From Trichosphaerium sp. ATCC 40318 (Eukaryota > Discosea > Flabellinia > Trichosidae), in assembly GCA_038496445.1 (NCBI GenBank), contig JALMLS010000562.1, positions 124,001-188,000 of the forward strand: a DNA stretch of 64,000 nucleotides. The letters are read 5' to 3'. The notes under the pieces are model-generated. The model ran no database searches. It saw nothing but the letters and a program-made list of their open reading frames with translations, and was not told where the DNA came from. The translations under genes were made by a program, and so were the position numbers. How positions within the stretch are numbered: position 1 is the stretch's first letter; every line of letters starts with the position of its first letter. Positions 45,350-59,769 of this stretch are shown piece after piece.

Positions 45350-47536
45350 ATGGCAACCACCGGGGAACGGTTGCACCCAAAACGTGCTCAATTAAAGAAG
45401 AGGAAGAGTTTCTCCTCCAAGATTCTATTCTCCACGCGTGAAAGTCATGATGGAATGCACCGCAGGAGATCTCGCTCGTCGCTTGAGAAGCCACATAAAA
45501 CAACTTCAACACTCACTATATCATCCCTCCCTAAGATAAGAGAACATAAGAAGCGAAGAAACAGCGCTTTTAGCAGGTCGAACAGATCGCGGTCTGAACC
45601 TCCACCGGTACTAGTGACAAGCTCAAATGGTCGCAAGGGGAAAAGGGGCTCAACACCTACACCCTCGTGTCTAAAACAGCTTATTCACAGCCCGCAAACT
45701 TCTCCCCGTCCTCAACGAAAGCACAAGGGCTCTCATTCTGTCTTGCAACGTAAAGACATAATAACGGAAGGCTCAATGGAGGAATTAGTTACATGGTTAT
45801 TCGCCTTCCCAGGTACCAATTCGTGCTCTTTAAAACCATACTTACGCATTAATAGACATAACGCTGGTTAACTGCTTTCTAATTTGTTACAAAACATTTT
45901 GGTCCTCACGACAATTGTTAGATCACCTCGCTAAGAAGCTTAAGAGTAGTAAAAGTGCAACTGGGACATGTTTTATGTACGTCTGAATATGATAATATCT
46001 TTTCGTGCTTATGGATTTAGAATATTCGAGTGGCTACAAATATGGGTTGATATGTACTTCAAGCGCGACTTTGATGCAAAATACGAGCGAAGAAAATTGC
46101 AGAGTATCATATTTTATGCAATTGACGCACTTGGGCTCGTAGAGCCTGCTAATAAACTCAAACTGACAATTATAAAGGTACATACGCGCAATAACGCTTT
46201 TTTTGTAGTTTTAACAAAATATTTCGTTAAATTGTTTTTGCGATAATAATAACGCTCGTGTTAGAAGTCAGCAGAATGCCAGGTTAAGAAAATGCCGTTT
46301 TTTGAAGGTGTTAAAAACAAACAAACCAAGGACGCTCGAATTCGAGCACAACAGCAGTTTACGTCGCAAAAGAAGTGGAAACCAACGCACAAAATGCCTC
46401 AAGGTATGTTTTAGCGCATTTAATTTTATTGTAAACCCACGTAGTTAATTTCGTGGTTTTTTTAGGCAACAAGGTCTCTTTGTGCGATTTAAATAAATAT
46501 GATGTTGCAGAGCAGCTTACGTTGAAGGATTTTAAACTATTTGAAGCTATTGGTGAAGAGGAGCTTTGTACACAAGCTTGGGCTCGTTCTGAGTCCGATA
46601 AAAAGTGGATTGATGTGCCAAGGCTAAAAGCAATGGTAGATTACTTCAACTGGGTACGTGATGAACCTAAAAAAGTCGAAAGACTACAATTTGGGAAGCC
46701 AGTAACTTTTTTATTACCATTTTCCTTTAATACCTTGCTTTTGTATTCTTTGGCTTATAAATATGTTCTAGGTAAGTAATTGGGTTGGTACAGAGGTCCT
46801 ACGGCATTTTGATGTCGAAAGCAGGCGTTCTGCTCTCGCGAAGTTTATTAGTATTGCAGATGTATGTTTAGATATCAACAGTGTTAATATGTGCATGTCT
46901 ATAGTAGCTGCATTGAATATGAACTGTATTCAACGTTTAAAGAAAACTTGGAGTGTACGTTGTTTTTGGAAGAAATGAATTTATTTTATTCCATAAAGGC
47001 TCACGCTAATATTCTGACTTTTTAGGGGTTATCAACGCCTTCCAAGACTTGTTTTGAGCGCCTTAGTAAGTTGGCTACTGCACAGCATAACTTTCAGAAC
47101 TTACGTGCACGTATCGAGGGTCAACAAGGACCAATGTTGCCTTACATAGGTATGGCTACCATTTTGATTTTTTCGACTTTTAAAACGTTCCTTGTCTTTT
47201 ATTTTTTTTGCTTTGTGTAGTTTACGCTGTTTGCTTACAATTATAGGTCTATATCTAAAAGATTATACGTCTTTAGAAAGCAGTATGGATGATACAACAA
47301 AGCATTCAAATATCAATTTTTCAAAGATACATATGAAGGGATTACTTCTTTATACCTTCAAGTTGAAGCAATCTAGACCTTATCTATTTTTACAAGAGAA
47401 TAAGCCATTATCTGAGTGGATAGAATCATGTAAGGTGATGAACCACGATCAGTTATGGAAGGCTAGTGTTTCGGCTGAACCAAAAAAGATGAACGAAAAG
47501 AAACCTGCACCAGTACTCAATATTATTTATATCTAA
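45350..47536 (+). CDS. Ras guanine nucleotide exchange factor (REM plus CDC25 domains)
   Basis: A RasGEF that loads Ras-family GTPases with GTP. The first exon (ATG at 45350) is a basic Ser-rich leader of about 140 residues. The REM domain begins with GSMEELVTWLFAFPG (about 45774) and continues FEWLQIWVDMYFKRDF, joined over a GTAC intron. The CDC25-like catalytic domain follows: LNKYDVAEQLTLKDFKLFEA (about 46485), VSNWVGTEVLRHFDVESRRS, LAKFISIADVCLDINSVNMC, IVAALNMNCIQRLKKTW, FERLSKLATAQHNFQNLRAR and MLPYIGLYLKDYTSLE (the structural motifs around the catalytic hairpin). The C-terminus is short. Around ten exons. The target GTPase cannot be told. Confidence 0.9.
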
Positions 47537-47910
47537 ATGAGAACTAGTTGCAAACAAAGAGGGGTGTAGTTTTGGTTTTTTTCAGAGAAACAGCCCCCTT
47601 TTGCAATAGTATGGTACAGGATTTTTGGGGGTTTTTGTTGGCGTGTGGAGGTAAAAGAAAGGAGGCTATTCTTCTTTTTTTTTTTGTAAAATAGTGTAAC
47701 AACAAGTTAATAATAAAAAATTAATGCTAAAAAAAGGTGTACAGTCGGTTAGACGATTTGTATTTTTACGTTAAATAGTCCTTGTTGTATAGCGTTATTA
47801 CGAAGTGAGTTTACTAAAGCTGCAAAGGAGTACCCTCGCTTCGTTTTAACAGTAGCTATTGGTGGTATTTATCATCGACTTCGTAGTACCCCTGTAACCG
47901 TATATGCTTC
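47537..47910. other. Intergenic, no gene seen
   Basis: About 370 nt, T-rich, after the RasGEF stop; includes poly-T and poly-A runs. No frame recognised. Confidence 0.4.
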
Positions 47911-48386
47911 CTTCTTGTTGCAATACTACATCTGCGGTAGTTGCTTTCGTATTTGGAAACCTGCAATGGCCCCACTTCTTCTAGGAGTGCGCTAAAGATC
48001 AACGCCTAAAAAGGAAACTCTTTTACGAAGCGGCACATTTCTAAAGCAGAGCAACTATAATAGGGAACGCATTAGAACCGTTTACTGAGGCGTAATACAA
48101 ATATTTACGATTTTGTGTTTTCCAGAATCAACAACAATCCAAAAAAAGACGCAGTTGCACCTGTGGATGCTCAAAAGGGAATAAACGTCCGACGAGCAGG
48201 TTGCTACAATATTCAAAGAAGAAAGGTTCCAGAAATAGGATGTGTATCTTTGCAAATCGTTTGAAACGTCGTGGATGCTTCGAAATGAAATTTGCTAGGA
48301 TACACAAACTAGAGCTATTTGCTGACATTGAACAAGTTCGGGTAAACTGGGCCAACAAGAACTTATTAGTAAAGGACAACTCGTAA
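47911..48386 (+). CDS. Small basic Cys-containing hypothetical protein
   Basis: The solid part is the last exon (48126-48386), an open frame of 86 codons that is strongly basic with a CTCGC cluster: SKKRRSCTCGCSKGNKRPTS, then RMCIFANRLKRRGCFEMKFA and a hydrophobic-patterned helix ELFADIEQVRVNWANKNLL. It ends at TAA 48384-48386. Splicing to an upstream exon (about 48000-48075, ETLLRSGTFLKQSNYNRER) across GTTTAC...CCAG keeps frame, and an ATG at about 47907 (MLPSCCNTTSA) could start it. The upstream model is tentative. No family recognised. It is convergent with the large deubiquitinase gene, about 80 nt away. Confidence 0.4.
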
Positions 48387-48464
48387 TTTTGTTTTGTTTC
48401 TTTTTTTTTATGTTCGATACAAGTTTGTTTATCTTACATCCAAAAAAAAAAAACTCGAATAGTG

Positions 48465-51400
48465 TTACATTTTTTTGTTCGATAACAAAGCGATAAGTTG
48501 ATCAAACAATTCAAAAACGCGTTGTAAATCCGCTGGCGCGAACAAAGCTCTTTTTTCTCCAGATTGAAGACCTTGTTTAAGAATCTCTAAATCCTTCATA
48601 TGATGAGCCGCAAAGAACGCTTTACGTTCCTCAGTAGATTCACACAATGCCATTACCACACGTAGAACCTAAAACAACAATAAATAAACCTCACACTTTA
48701 AACAATTTGAACCTTCAAAAAAAAATACGTACATAGCGCAGGTTGCTTAAAAATTGCGGTTGCTTAGAGCACTGTACAAAATTTGCTGCAAGAAGTGAGA
48801 GAAATTGTGTTTGAGGGCCAAGTAGTTTTTCTTCATTAATGCCATCAATCTGAACACTCTATTAGCTTGTATGGTTCAAAGATCACTGTCAGACGTACAT
48901 CATTTAGTAAGCGTGGGAATATAGAAAGAAGTTCATCATGGCAAGGACTTTCACCAAACTTAGAGATCATAAACCTTTGCAGCTCTTTTGTTACTGGTAA
49001 ACGAGCCAATATTTGTGATACACGTTGTTGAGATGCTTTATAAAGCTTAGAAAGCAATAACAAGCCTTGACGCGTCTCTTCATCACGCCAATGCAATAAA
49101 ATAACAACAACAACTAAACACAAACAATCAGCAACAACTTCACTTCAAGAAAAAAAGAGGAATTTACCCAAGTGAATTATGTGAGCCAACTGATCTGGTT
49201 CGTGAATAAATCGCTGTGCAGCCATAGCACTAACTTGATATATGTATTTTACGTATCTAATGGTAAAGTTAAGGATATTTACAACAACAACCAAAAAAAA
49301 CAACAGAACGTACTCAGCATTTTTTAGTTTATCTTCTGGTGTGTTGTTACTTTGTTGCAACACTGGCAGGTCGTTCAACCTAATACAAAATAATCAATAT
49401 TACTGATGCTAACAAAAAGAAGGAGCCAAAAGTAAAATGTGAGGAGTCATACCTAGAGACTTGGGTGCGTAGGATATGCCTGATGGCTATATCAAGAGTG
49501 GTTTCATCCAAATTAAATAAAGCAGTTAAAATAGTGCGAATGCCAGCCAAACTTTTCGCGGACTCTGTTGGGTTATAGTTATTTATGAAGTACTCCAATA
49601 GATCATATACAACTCGAGGCTAGTAACAGTTAAGTAAACTTATAGTGTTATTTAAAACACAACTATACGTACTCTGAAGTTCCATTGTGCAATTACTTTC
49701 TTCTTAGTAGCTTCCATTACTCGAGGCAAATCAGGAGCTTCCATCCATGATAAAGACTTTTGAACAACATCAACAACAAGCTCAAGAGGAGGTGTCTCTA
49801 CACCTGTGAATTAACGATAAGATAAAAACAACAGTTTGGTTTTTGGATCAAAAATGATTAAAACGTGTTTGACTTGTACCATAGAAGTCGTCAGATTGGA
49901 ACATAACATCCACATCTCGGTTGACTTTAGATAAATATTTTGAAATAACTTTAAGCCCTTTACTATGCACAAAAGCTGCTTGATTTGCAGGATCACCAAG
50001 CAAAATAGAAGCAGTCCTACGTAAAAAATTAAATCAAAGCATAAGAATAGAGCAAAACATACCTTAGAAGATTAGCTGGATTCTCAGGTAAGCACTCGTT
50101 CATCTTTTCAACTAATTCAGGAAAGAAGTGCTCAGGGAACTCAGGAACTTTCTTAATACCCTCAGAAATAACCTTAAGGAGAGTATTGGTAGTATCAACA
50201 TATTCAGGAGTTCCAAGAACCATATGCATCATAGCCCATTTGAAATTACCATGATACAACAGCGCCTTTGTAAAAGGAGTAGATAGATCACAGCATCGCA
50301 AAAGAAGGTTATAAAGCATTGGAACGCTTTCTTCATTAAAGTGAATATACTCTGCCTTTGGTTGAAGCGATATGAAGTAAGTGAAAAAAGAATTATGCCA
50401 TTTTGCTGTATGTGCAATATGATCTTCAATAACATTCCAACCTTCACAAGCAACATCAAGCAGTTGTAACATGGCCTGTATATAGTGAGTATCCTGATAT
50501 TACAATATCTAAAGTTACATACCAGTTTGTTGAGATCAAGCTCACAATGGTAGGAGTCCTGCATCGTATACAACGTAATAAAATCCTCGAGATGGCTCAA
50601 GTACTATTGTTCACCTCGTTAGTAAACAATTTTGACTACATACAAGTACCTGTTGTCTATCTTCAGAATCCTTTAAGTGCCATCGTACACATCTCAAGTA
50701 ACTCAATATCCTGAAACTCTCTTCAGAGACGCCAGTACCTACTTTTTTAGGGATAGCTTTAAACTCTCTAACGACGTCTTCAATATCAGGTAGCATATTC
50801 AAGAGGGCGTTCAGCATCACTCGGCGGTTTTTTATACTTGTAGCGGTAGGGTTATAAGTAACTATATCAGTCATCATCTCAGGAGCTTTAGGATCTTTAG
50901 GGAAGATTTGATAAGGTTCAAAATCTGGTTGAATAGCAAGTACAATGGCTTCGGTACACGCTCGAACCTTTCATTATGTAAGCAAAGGAATGCAAATTAT
51001 GTATAACAATTCCAAGCAATGTACCTCCTTATATCCCTTGAAACACAGTAGCTCGGCAACAAGCCAGTCTTTGTGATGTTTGATAAGATAAGCTCTTGCT
51101 TGTGGCATTCCTTCTGCAGTCTCTGCCAAAAAGCTAGTAGAGTAAGCAAGGGTTTACATATAAAATTAATTGAGATATTTGTACGTACCGTACAGCACGG
51201 TGAGTAGCAGATTTGTACTTGAGGTTTTTGATGATAACAATAATCAATTTTTTAAGAGCTAGCTTGACTCTCTTCTCTTGTAAGTCATCATCCAAGTCTA
51301 ATATCATTGACAAAACTTCTAATATAGCAGGGAAATATTCAGCATTTTCTACATCTATACAATGGGTGATTGTGGAAATCCATTTCTTCGACCAAGGCCA

Positions 51401-54400
51401 GTTATTCCAACATAAATGTTGCCCCATATACCCAACTGCCTCAGTATCTACACCATCTGCAATAATTCTATAGATCCACCCCTAAGTAATGTTTAATCAT
51501 GAAGCGACAAGTTACTTAAAACACTAACCTCAGCCCTAAGAGCATCGTAAGCTTCCTCTGGAAGGCTAGGTTCAAGTCCAGAGGCATCTGCGATATCTGA
51601 TGGATACGCAGCAGGTGATAATGAATCAACTGGGGTATCCGGTACTCTACACGAACGCACTAATATTGAGACACACTATAGCGATGTGATTAGTTTACAA
51701 ATAATGTGAGATATTCTGTACCTCTAGAAGAGGACCAAGTCGATTACAAAAGGAGGTCTTCTTTTTCGATTTCTGTGACAGAGTGAGTGCGCTTCAAATC
51801 ATACCTAACGTACCTTGGTAGGCGGTGCATAGAACAGTATAGCAGCCGAGATAAAGTTTCTAGAAACAAGTAGAGATCGCTCAAGAGGTCCTAATTGAGC
51901 AAACTTTACGTAAAAACTAAATTTCTCGGTAGGGTACTTAACACGAGCAGAACCAATCTGAGAATAATATAAGTAAGGGTTTGATTTTATAATAAAAAAG
52001 TGTCAACAGTACCAATTTTAGATGCTCTTGTAGGAAGCGCACAATCAAAGATCTTGGCTCGCCTTCTGGGAACTCCAATAAAGTGACAGCTAATTCACTC
52101 TGGGAATTTGTGATGTCAATTTCCATTGAGTTTGCATCTTCTGGTTCAATCTCATCATAAAGAGGACGTTCATGACCAAGGAGTGATGAAATGGCACAAA
52201 TGTTTAAATCTACAAATTGTTTCCTCGTATCAGAGTGTGAACATAGCAACAAAGTTTCCCGCATCCATGTGCTGGCATTATTAACAAGTACTTCTAGTAT
52301 CCACTTGGCGCACTAAAATAACACTGTTAACAACGTCGACATCAGAAAAGAGGTTAAAAAAAACCATCGAGACTTACTGGCGTATGGTTAGATATAATTT
52401 GCTGTAATAGCTTAGCAAACTTTGGTAAATTTTTCTTTTCTTTAGCATGGCTAAATGTATTGACAAGGAACTGATACCCAACAGACACAGAGCGCAGTAA
52501 AGGATCTGTTTCCATATCAATAGGAGTATCATAAGATTGTTCTAAAGGTAAGTAAGCATATTGTCATTGGTATAACGTTGTACGTACTAAAGTAAGTCTC
52601 ATTGAAATACAACTGTACAAAATCCTGGATGAACTGGAAGTAGTCTGTCGAAAATACATATTTATCACGTATAAACTTTGTATTTTGATCCCAAACTTCC
52701 GTTAATACCTCAGGAGGCACCGCAGATGACCTTGCATCTGCTGGTACTGGTTCAAGGGCACCGTCAACTTTTATAGGGCTTCTGCGCTTGTAAAATAACA
52801 TGTAAGCGCTGTAGTGTTTCTGAACGGTTGTAGGCACAGTTTTTCCTTGTGCATCTACAGTAGTCCCTCTTTCTACGCCACCATAGCAGTGATTAGGTAT
52901 ATCCTACAATCATGTTAATGTTTAATAGGTGAAGAGCGAGCTAAGTACCTCTTTGTTAAAGTTATCTACAGTAGAATCATCAAAGGAATACCACTCTCCC
53001 TTTGTATCATCCTCATTCCGAATGAATGAATAATAATGGCCTGACTCTGCGGTACCCCTTTTGATATTCTTAGTCAAAATTATACACCTAAAGTAAAACA
53101 TACCTGTGTACAAGGATACCAGTCAACTCATATTCATAGTAAGACGCATCTCTTTGTGGTAAATCTATCGCAATTGTGAGGCAATGAATACAATAATAAC
53201 GAGTACCTTCTGTGGATTTTCCTTCGCGCTTAGCAAGGCCTTCAACCGTAAAAGGTTCCAAGTTCAATACGTCAGGGAACTTGAGCAAGTCATTGACTTT
53301 CACCCTTCTAAAAATTTCCATGTCGAATTCGAACCGTTTCAGATGAACAATGAGGTTATTTGGCAGATCCTTTATACAGCAACGCTTTAATGCATCCACT
53401 TTTCTATTGTGCTCAGCGCAAAAGTACTGGTTTTCACCATCCAACATATCTCCTAGCTCAGGAGTAAGTAAATGCAGTAAATAATTGTTGTTTACCCTTT
53501 ACAAATGCTTCTAGTGACTCATACACCGAACTTTTACCCTTAACATCCAAGCCAAGTGTAAAAAAAGGCTCTTCACGCTCTGAAACAAAGTCTACATCCT
53601 TGGCAATAATTTGGTGACATAGTTTTCCTCCAAACACGTCTGTGAGAATATGGTGCTACAGTACTTATTAATGAGATGTAACAATGAAAGTGTGACGCAC
53701 TTCTTCGTTCTTTTTAAGGCACTTTTCGAGCATGTCGAACATTTGTGAGAAGAACTCGTCTACATCCATTTGAACGCGTACATCTACGCTCTCTCCATTA
53801 TTGTCTGGTTTGTAAGACATGCAAAATTGTCTAGTATCGTAGCTCCTCTTCTCACTCTCCTGAAGAACTGCAAACATTTGTTTTAAGTTATGCAAGAAAT
53901 TTTCCTCTTTGGTTTTATCATCGGCAATGTCTTTAGCACGTAACAACCCACAACGGAACTCTGGAACCATATAAAGCTGCTGCATCAATGAATTCATGTA
54001 ACATGTTGCTCCAAGATTCTTAAGACCAACATAACCGCACTCGGCTAGTAAGAAAATTAACAAACAGTTTGAAGAAGTATTTTTTTTAGTACCTTTTTCA
54101 ACTCCCAAAGGATAGTAATTCCAAGAGCGTTTTCCCTTTAAGTGTAGAGGTACAACTAGTTCACTTAACAAGTATAGGTTTGCTGGACATTGATCACAAA
54201 GAGCCAATAATAGCTTGTACGCTGTACTTCTAGCTCTTCTTGTTTTACACACTGGTGGATACCTAAACAGAAAAACTGTCACTCCTACATAGAGAAGAAA
54301 GAGAAAGTGTTCGTACGGTTTCACGCGCTTTTCTAAGGTAGGAATATCGAAGAGACAGCGCTCCCAGATAATTTTAATCAAGTCCACCCCAGAACCAGGT

Positions 54401-57400
54401 ATTTCTTTGAACGAAGGTTCTCTAACGCACAAAGAACGTGCAACATTTAATAAGCCAATGATAACCTTATCTTCGCCAACTTTGCTTCCATCTCCGCCTT
54501 TCTTTTCAACTATTGGCTGATCTGAAATCATTTTTATGACTAAGACGAAGAGTTTCTTGAAATCTTCTGATTTGTTTGTTGTAATAGAAGAAGAGTAGTT
54601 GAGTAGCTTGCAAATAAGCTCAAAATACTCATCAGAACGCCCTTCGCGACGATCAAGGTTAGGGAGGAACGCTATTAAATGTCCGAACAGATTGATAGCG
54701 GGGTGCTCTTTGCCATGTTCAAAACTAAACAATTATTTAAGTTTCCGTGTTGTCAATTGCTATTGCAAGTCATACCTGAACTCAGTGCATAAACTAAAAA
54801 GGCCAAGTGCGGTTGATACACGTGCCCGTTGCTCAGGATTGACAAGGAGTACAGCATGTAACCACTCACGGAATTTAGGGTGTTTTTGCAATGATGTTAA
54901 GAAGGCTGATGAGTTCATAGCAGTAGCTGCAATCAGAGATATTGCACCAGTGAACACAGATACAGTAGTTGCAGCGTTCAAGAGAAGGTTACCACTATCA
55001 TCAACAATGTTTACAGCGAGTTCATGAGTGATTTCTAACAGCCTGTGGATTAAGTCGGCGCCTTTAATGTATCGTGCAGAGGCCAGCAAATTACCTATCA
55101 GAAGTAAATCCTTCGACGCCATGATTGTAACGTACCATCTATTACTGGAACTTCATTTGCTCCTTTTGTCAATACAAACTCTGACACTAGACGTATTAAT
55201 GCGCCAAGAGCACCGGCAGCAATATTACGATAGGATGGATCTGGAATAAAGTTCGTGCGCATCAAAATACCAAATAATTGGTTAAGACCACCTGTTGCTA
55301 CAAATCCCTGCTTCCATCGCGCTGTGTCCTCTCTCAAGCATCCTTCTGCAATCTAAATAAAACCTTGAGCAACAATTTAACGCAAGAGAGATTGCTAACC
55401 TGCAATGAGTATAACATCTTGAATACAGAGTTAGGATCAATAATGTTATCCCATGACAGCTTTGGGTTGTCCAAACGGAAGAGGGTTTGTTTCATTCTCT
55501 CGTTTGGAGGCATGCTAGATAACAAACTCCACACACATTGTGCGACATGCGCTTCCTTTGTTGTACTAGATGATAGAAGAGAAAACAAGTTGTTAAACAT
55601 TGTCTGAGATGATAGAATATATGTTGGCCTTGCTTCTACCGGTACATTGCGTGGAGCTAGCGACTCTGGCTGACTCTCTTTAGGCACGTTATTGCGATAC
55701 AAGCAAAAAACTAATATCTCATTAGCGGAATAATCAATAACAAATCAATCACATTACCAACTGTCTCAGGTGGTTTTAAATTCAAGTCTCCCAAAGTATT
55801 ATCATTTCCTTTCAATTCTTTTCCAGCAAAAACGATACGCAGCATATTAGCTGGTTCGTTTGATTGAGCTTGAATAAGTTGTTTAAATTCTCCAAGCAAA
55901 GTGTTCGTAGTCACTTGAAGTGAAAAAGATTCCTTATTTTGCATTAATCTAACGTTAACTTTAAGAGGGATTGGTGCAGGCAAGGCTCGAGGTTCAAGAG
56001 TTGTCAATGATTGCTAGGTCCACGTTAGGAATAATGTTTTTTTGGTAAGCTATCTGTACCTTCATTACGCCTATAACACGTTGTAGACCAAGTTCTTTAT
56101 CTTTTTCCTCCTACTTGGTATTAGAAAAGGAAAAAAAATATTGTGCAAAGCCTTTCGTACTTGTTGTGATTTATTCTCTGAAATGTAAGCTTTTGAAATA
56201 GACATTAGATGACTCATGCAGCGCTCAAAAAATTTGACACGATTTTGTACAACTAGTTGCTCTGCTTCTCCTGTGACCTATTATAGATTATCAATAATGA
56301 CTCTTGTGTATTAATAGTCTTACAAAGCACTGAAGATTAGTCAAAAATGAGATAGCCAAAGCGCCGACTTGTTGATCGCGAGCGCTAATGGCAATCTTCC
56401 ACAGAACATCTAGACCTTCCAAATCAAGTGAATAAACACTGTATTTGTTGTTTTGATAGAACTCGAGCTTATTTGTGCGTGTATTGACGATGCGGAAGAG
56501 TAATTCGAACGTAGCATAACCACTTGGAGGCAAGTTTGTACAATCTAGACGCAAGAATTTCTCGTTGAAGATGTAATCAATTTCTTGTTCGCCAAATGCC
56601 TCATAAGTGGGTATTAAATAGTCAAACGGCTAGACAATTGTTAAATAAATACTTTTGCAATTATATCAATACCCGAGGAGCTCTTTTATGTATCCACATG
56701 AATCCTTCATCACGCTCTTTTTGAGTAAGTCCTGATTCAATAACAGAATGCCAAAATACATCTAAAAGCATTCGTTAACCCTCTTCATAAAAACCTTTAG
56801 TACATACCTATTAATTCTTTGCTTAGAGAAAGTGTCGAGTTAGATAACAAGCTTCCCATAAATAAGAGTCTGTTTTGTATCATTTCTTCGTGAGGGTATA
56901 ATTTTCCTTTGAATATAGTGGTATCAATGTTACCCTCGAAATCTGGTTCAGAAACACGCTTTTGAACAAGTTGCTTATAATCCGCAAATTCTTCAAAACA
57001 TAATCCCAAAAGGTTATATTTGCTATCAACAGCTTCAATGACTTTGCCCATTTTAGCTCCATATGTTGCTAGCAATCGACAATTAATATCTCTTTGACTA
57101 AAACTAATACGCACTAAATATTGTCTTCAATGTGAACAATGATTGGCAAACTGCGTTTCGTCCTTTCAAATTGTTTATGCACTTCTCTACAAATCTCTCT
57201 CTAATTGTATCGTTCAATAGATGATATATACAAAAAAATAACAAACCGTTCGTGATGACACATTTCCCACATTAGGAAATCAGCTAAGCTCCTCTGAGCA
57301 CTAATTGCCACATCGCCTATAACTGTGGCGCTATCTTGCATGCATAACCAAAGCATATCAAGTCCTATCCACGCTGCTCCACCAGCCTTTTATGTATGAT

Positions 57401-59300
57401 TAAAAAAACGACAACAAATACGATAATACCTTGCCGACACCTGCGATTGACAGTCCTCTAATGAACTGTACAGTATGCAAGTCATAGACATTCAAAGGGA
57501 TCTTTTTAACTTTCTCAAGAAGATAAACAATATGCTCTAAATGCATATCATTAATAGCTTGTGTTGTACAATTCCAGACTAAGTGGCGAACACTTTCGTG
57601 CTTATCCTAGTATGTGAAATTAAATATGTTGCAATGACTGAAATGTGCCACATACCTCTTGAGCAGCCCACAAGCAATCTAAATCTTCATTTGTAATTTC
57701 GTCATTAGCGCTAAGAACGCGCAGAATAGCTGGTGATTTTTTTAACAGTTCTGGGTGAACATTTTCTACAAACAAAGCAGAGACCAGTTTGCGAGAGCGG
57801 AACCAATCAGCAAGAGTGGCAATATCTACAGGCGCTCGTTTATATGATCCAACCATCAACTCACGTGGATCTGCATCGTGGTCTTTCAGAGCTGCACGCG
57901 CCATTTCACGTATAACAGTTAACCCTTCTAAGCGCTTGGGTAGTATAGGGCTCATTAACCACGCGTAGGCTGCGTCAAACTTTAGGTGGCCAACACACAA
58001 CGCAACATCAAAAGTGGTTTCGTCAGACATCTCTTCTAAATGGGTCATCATCCTCTTGCAATACATAATTACGAATTCTAAAACTTCTTGGCTTGACTCT
58101 CGAACATCTGCTTCAACCTGTGCTTGGAAGTGCTAATGATTTGATTAAAAAAAAAAGCAAACTACAACAAAACAAAATTGTTTCAAGGTTTAATATTAAT
58201 TTTCCAATGTCACTGAAATAAGACTTGATTACGTACGCGTCTAACAGCAGTGTATATCCTTTTAAGAATTTTAAATAGGTAATCAGTTGATAGAAATTGG
58301 GAAACCTACATACAAGCATAAGCAATGGTAAGGTCGTAAACACTACATGTTTGGGTGACGTTTTGGTCTTTTTATATTTTCACTAAAAACTTTCTCCTAG
58401 CCGTACCCTGTCAATCACGCGTAATAATACCCTGACATCTGCTAATTTTGGTTTTGTTTCTTCGTCAACATCATCCAGACGATCTAAAATATAATCGAAG
58501 CCTTTCAGGTCATAAAAGTAGTTTATAGCCTCTAAGTAATGACCAGAAATTTGATAGTAATCATTCTAGAAGCAGTGAAATTAGATCAAAAAGCATGACA
58601 CCTTGGTTTTTTTTTGTACCGTCACGACCATTTCGCACTCCTACAGAAACGTTAGCGCTAATTACAACAATAACACGCGTTTTTACATTGGAAAAGCAAT
58701 AAATAAAAATAAAAAGCGCAACTGATGTTCTTTTTTGTACTTTACCTCGTAATCGGTTCTGTTGTAGAAGTCTAGGCCCGAATTGAGCAGTAAACCTAAA
58801 GCCACCATTATTTCGTGCTCTTCGTTTGGTAAACGCTCCACACAAAATTTGAGAATGTGGGAAACAAATTCGAAGGCCTGTGCGGCTTCATCTTCGTCGA
58901 AATTCCTACAGAAGATTTTTAATTTTTTTTTTTTAAACCGACGGGCGGGTATTGCCTCTAAATACAATACCTTCTGCGTAACAGAACACTAATAATGTTC
59001 TTGAGTATTCTAGTTATAAATGGACGTAATTTGGTCTCGTCGTTCTCTGCCAGCTCTCTCAAACATTCTATTACTCTATCAAGATCCCGAGACAAGTTTG
59101 CAGCTGCAAATAATACGTTAGATTCGTGAACGGCAGATCGCCGACAAAAAGACAGTTTTAACGTGTCATCTAACGCGCAACCGACAATTAATGCAATCGG
59201 TAAAGCCAGCTGTACCTTTTTGCAATCTGTCTTGTATTGTCTCAAATTCGTCCTTTAGATCACTCAAAGGGTCCTCTGACTCGCTAGAAGCTTGAGACAT
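48465..59300 (-). CDS. USP9X-like: Giant ubiquitin carboxyl-terminal hydrolase, USP9X/USP24/USP34 type
   Basis: A very large deubiquitinase, about 10.8 kb with some 40 exons. The start ATG at 59300 opens an acidic leader (MSQASSESEDPLSDLKDEFE), then a long region of helical repeats (59200-56100). A ubiquitin-like domain lies at about 56006-55714 (LQVTTNTLLGEFKQLIQAQS ... MLRIVFAGKELKGNDNTL). The catalytic domain is at about 54060-52930: Cys box YVGLKNLGATCYMNSLMQQL, then VQMDVDEFFSQMFDMLE, YFCAEHNRKVDALKRCCIKD, LIVHLKRFEFDMEI and the His box ESGHYYSFIRNEDD plus EWYSFDDSTV. Catalytic Cys, His and Asp are all present. A long helical C-terminal part (52800-48465) completes it, as in USP9X/24/34. 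Which of the three it is cannot be settled by eye. Divergent from CHERP. Confidence 0.9.
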
Positions 59301-59769
59301 TTACTCTAGCTGAAGGGACTTATGGCATGTAGGTTAGACAACCACTTTCTGTTATTTTCCAGTCGTGACATTCAGCAAATGTCGTTTGCCCAATATTTTT
59401 GACCGCATACACCTCCACACTAGATGAACACTAACCACCAACCTTGTCGTGTTGTTTGGATTGGTACTTTTTCGCTTTTTTCGAAACCAAGTCACAATCT
59501 TATGATCAATATAAGGTTCCATACCTCAAAACACCTCGGAACACGATATTAGGCAAGTATGTGCACAATACGCTAATCCAGCGTCCCTTGTAAACATCAA
59601 GGTATTATACATAACGTTTACAGCATTGCTGATTGATTAATAGTTCCTTGTAAATAAAAATTGTTGTTTTGTTTATTTTCGCACCATTGAGGGTACTGCA
59701 GGCATATTTACGCGTATATTAATGTATTTAGATGCGAAAGCGGTACATAGCAACCTTCACAATAAAACA
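59301..59769. other. Divergent intergenic region, USP9X-like to CHERP
   Basis: About 470 nt between opposing starts. AT-rich, no element recognised. Confidence 0.4.
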
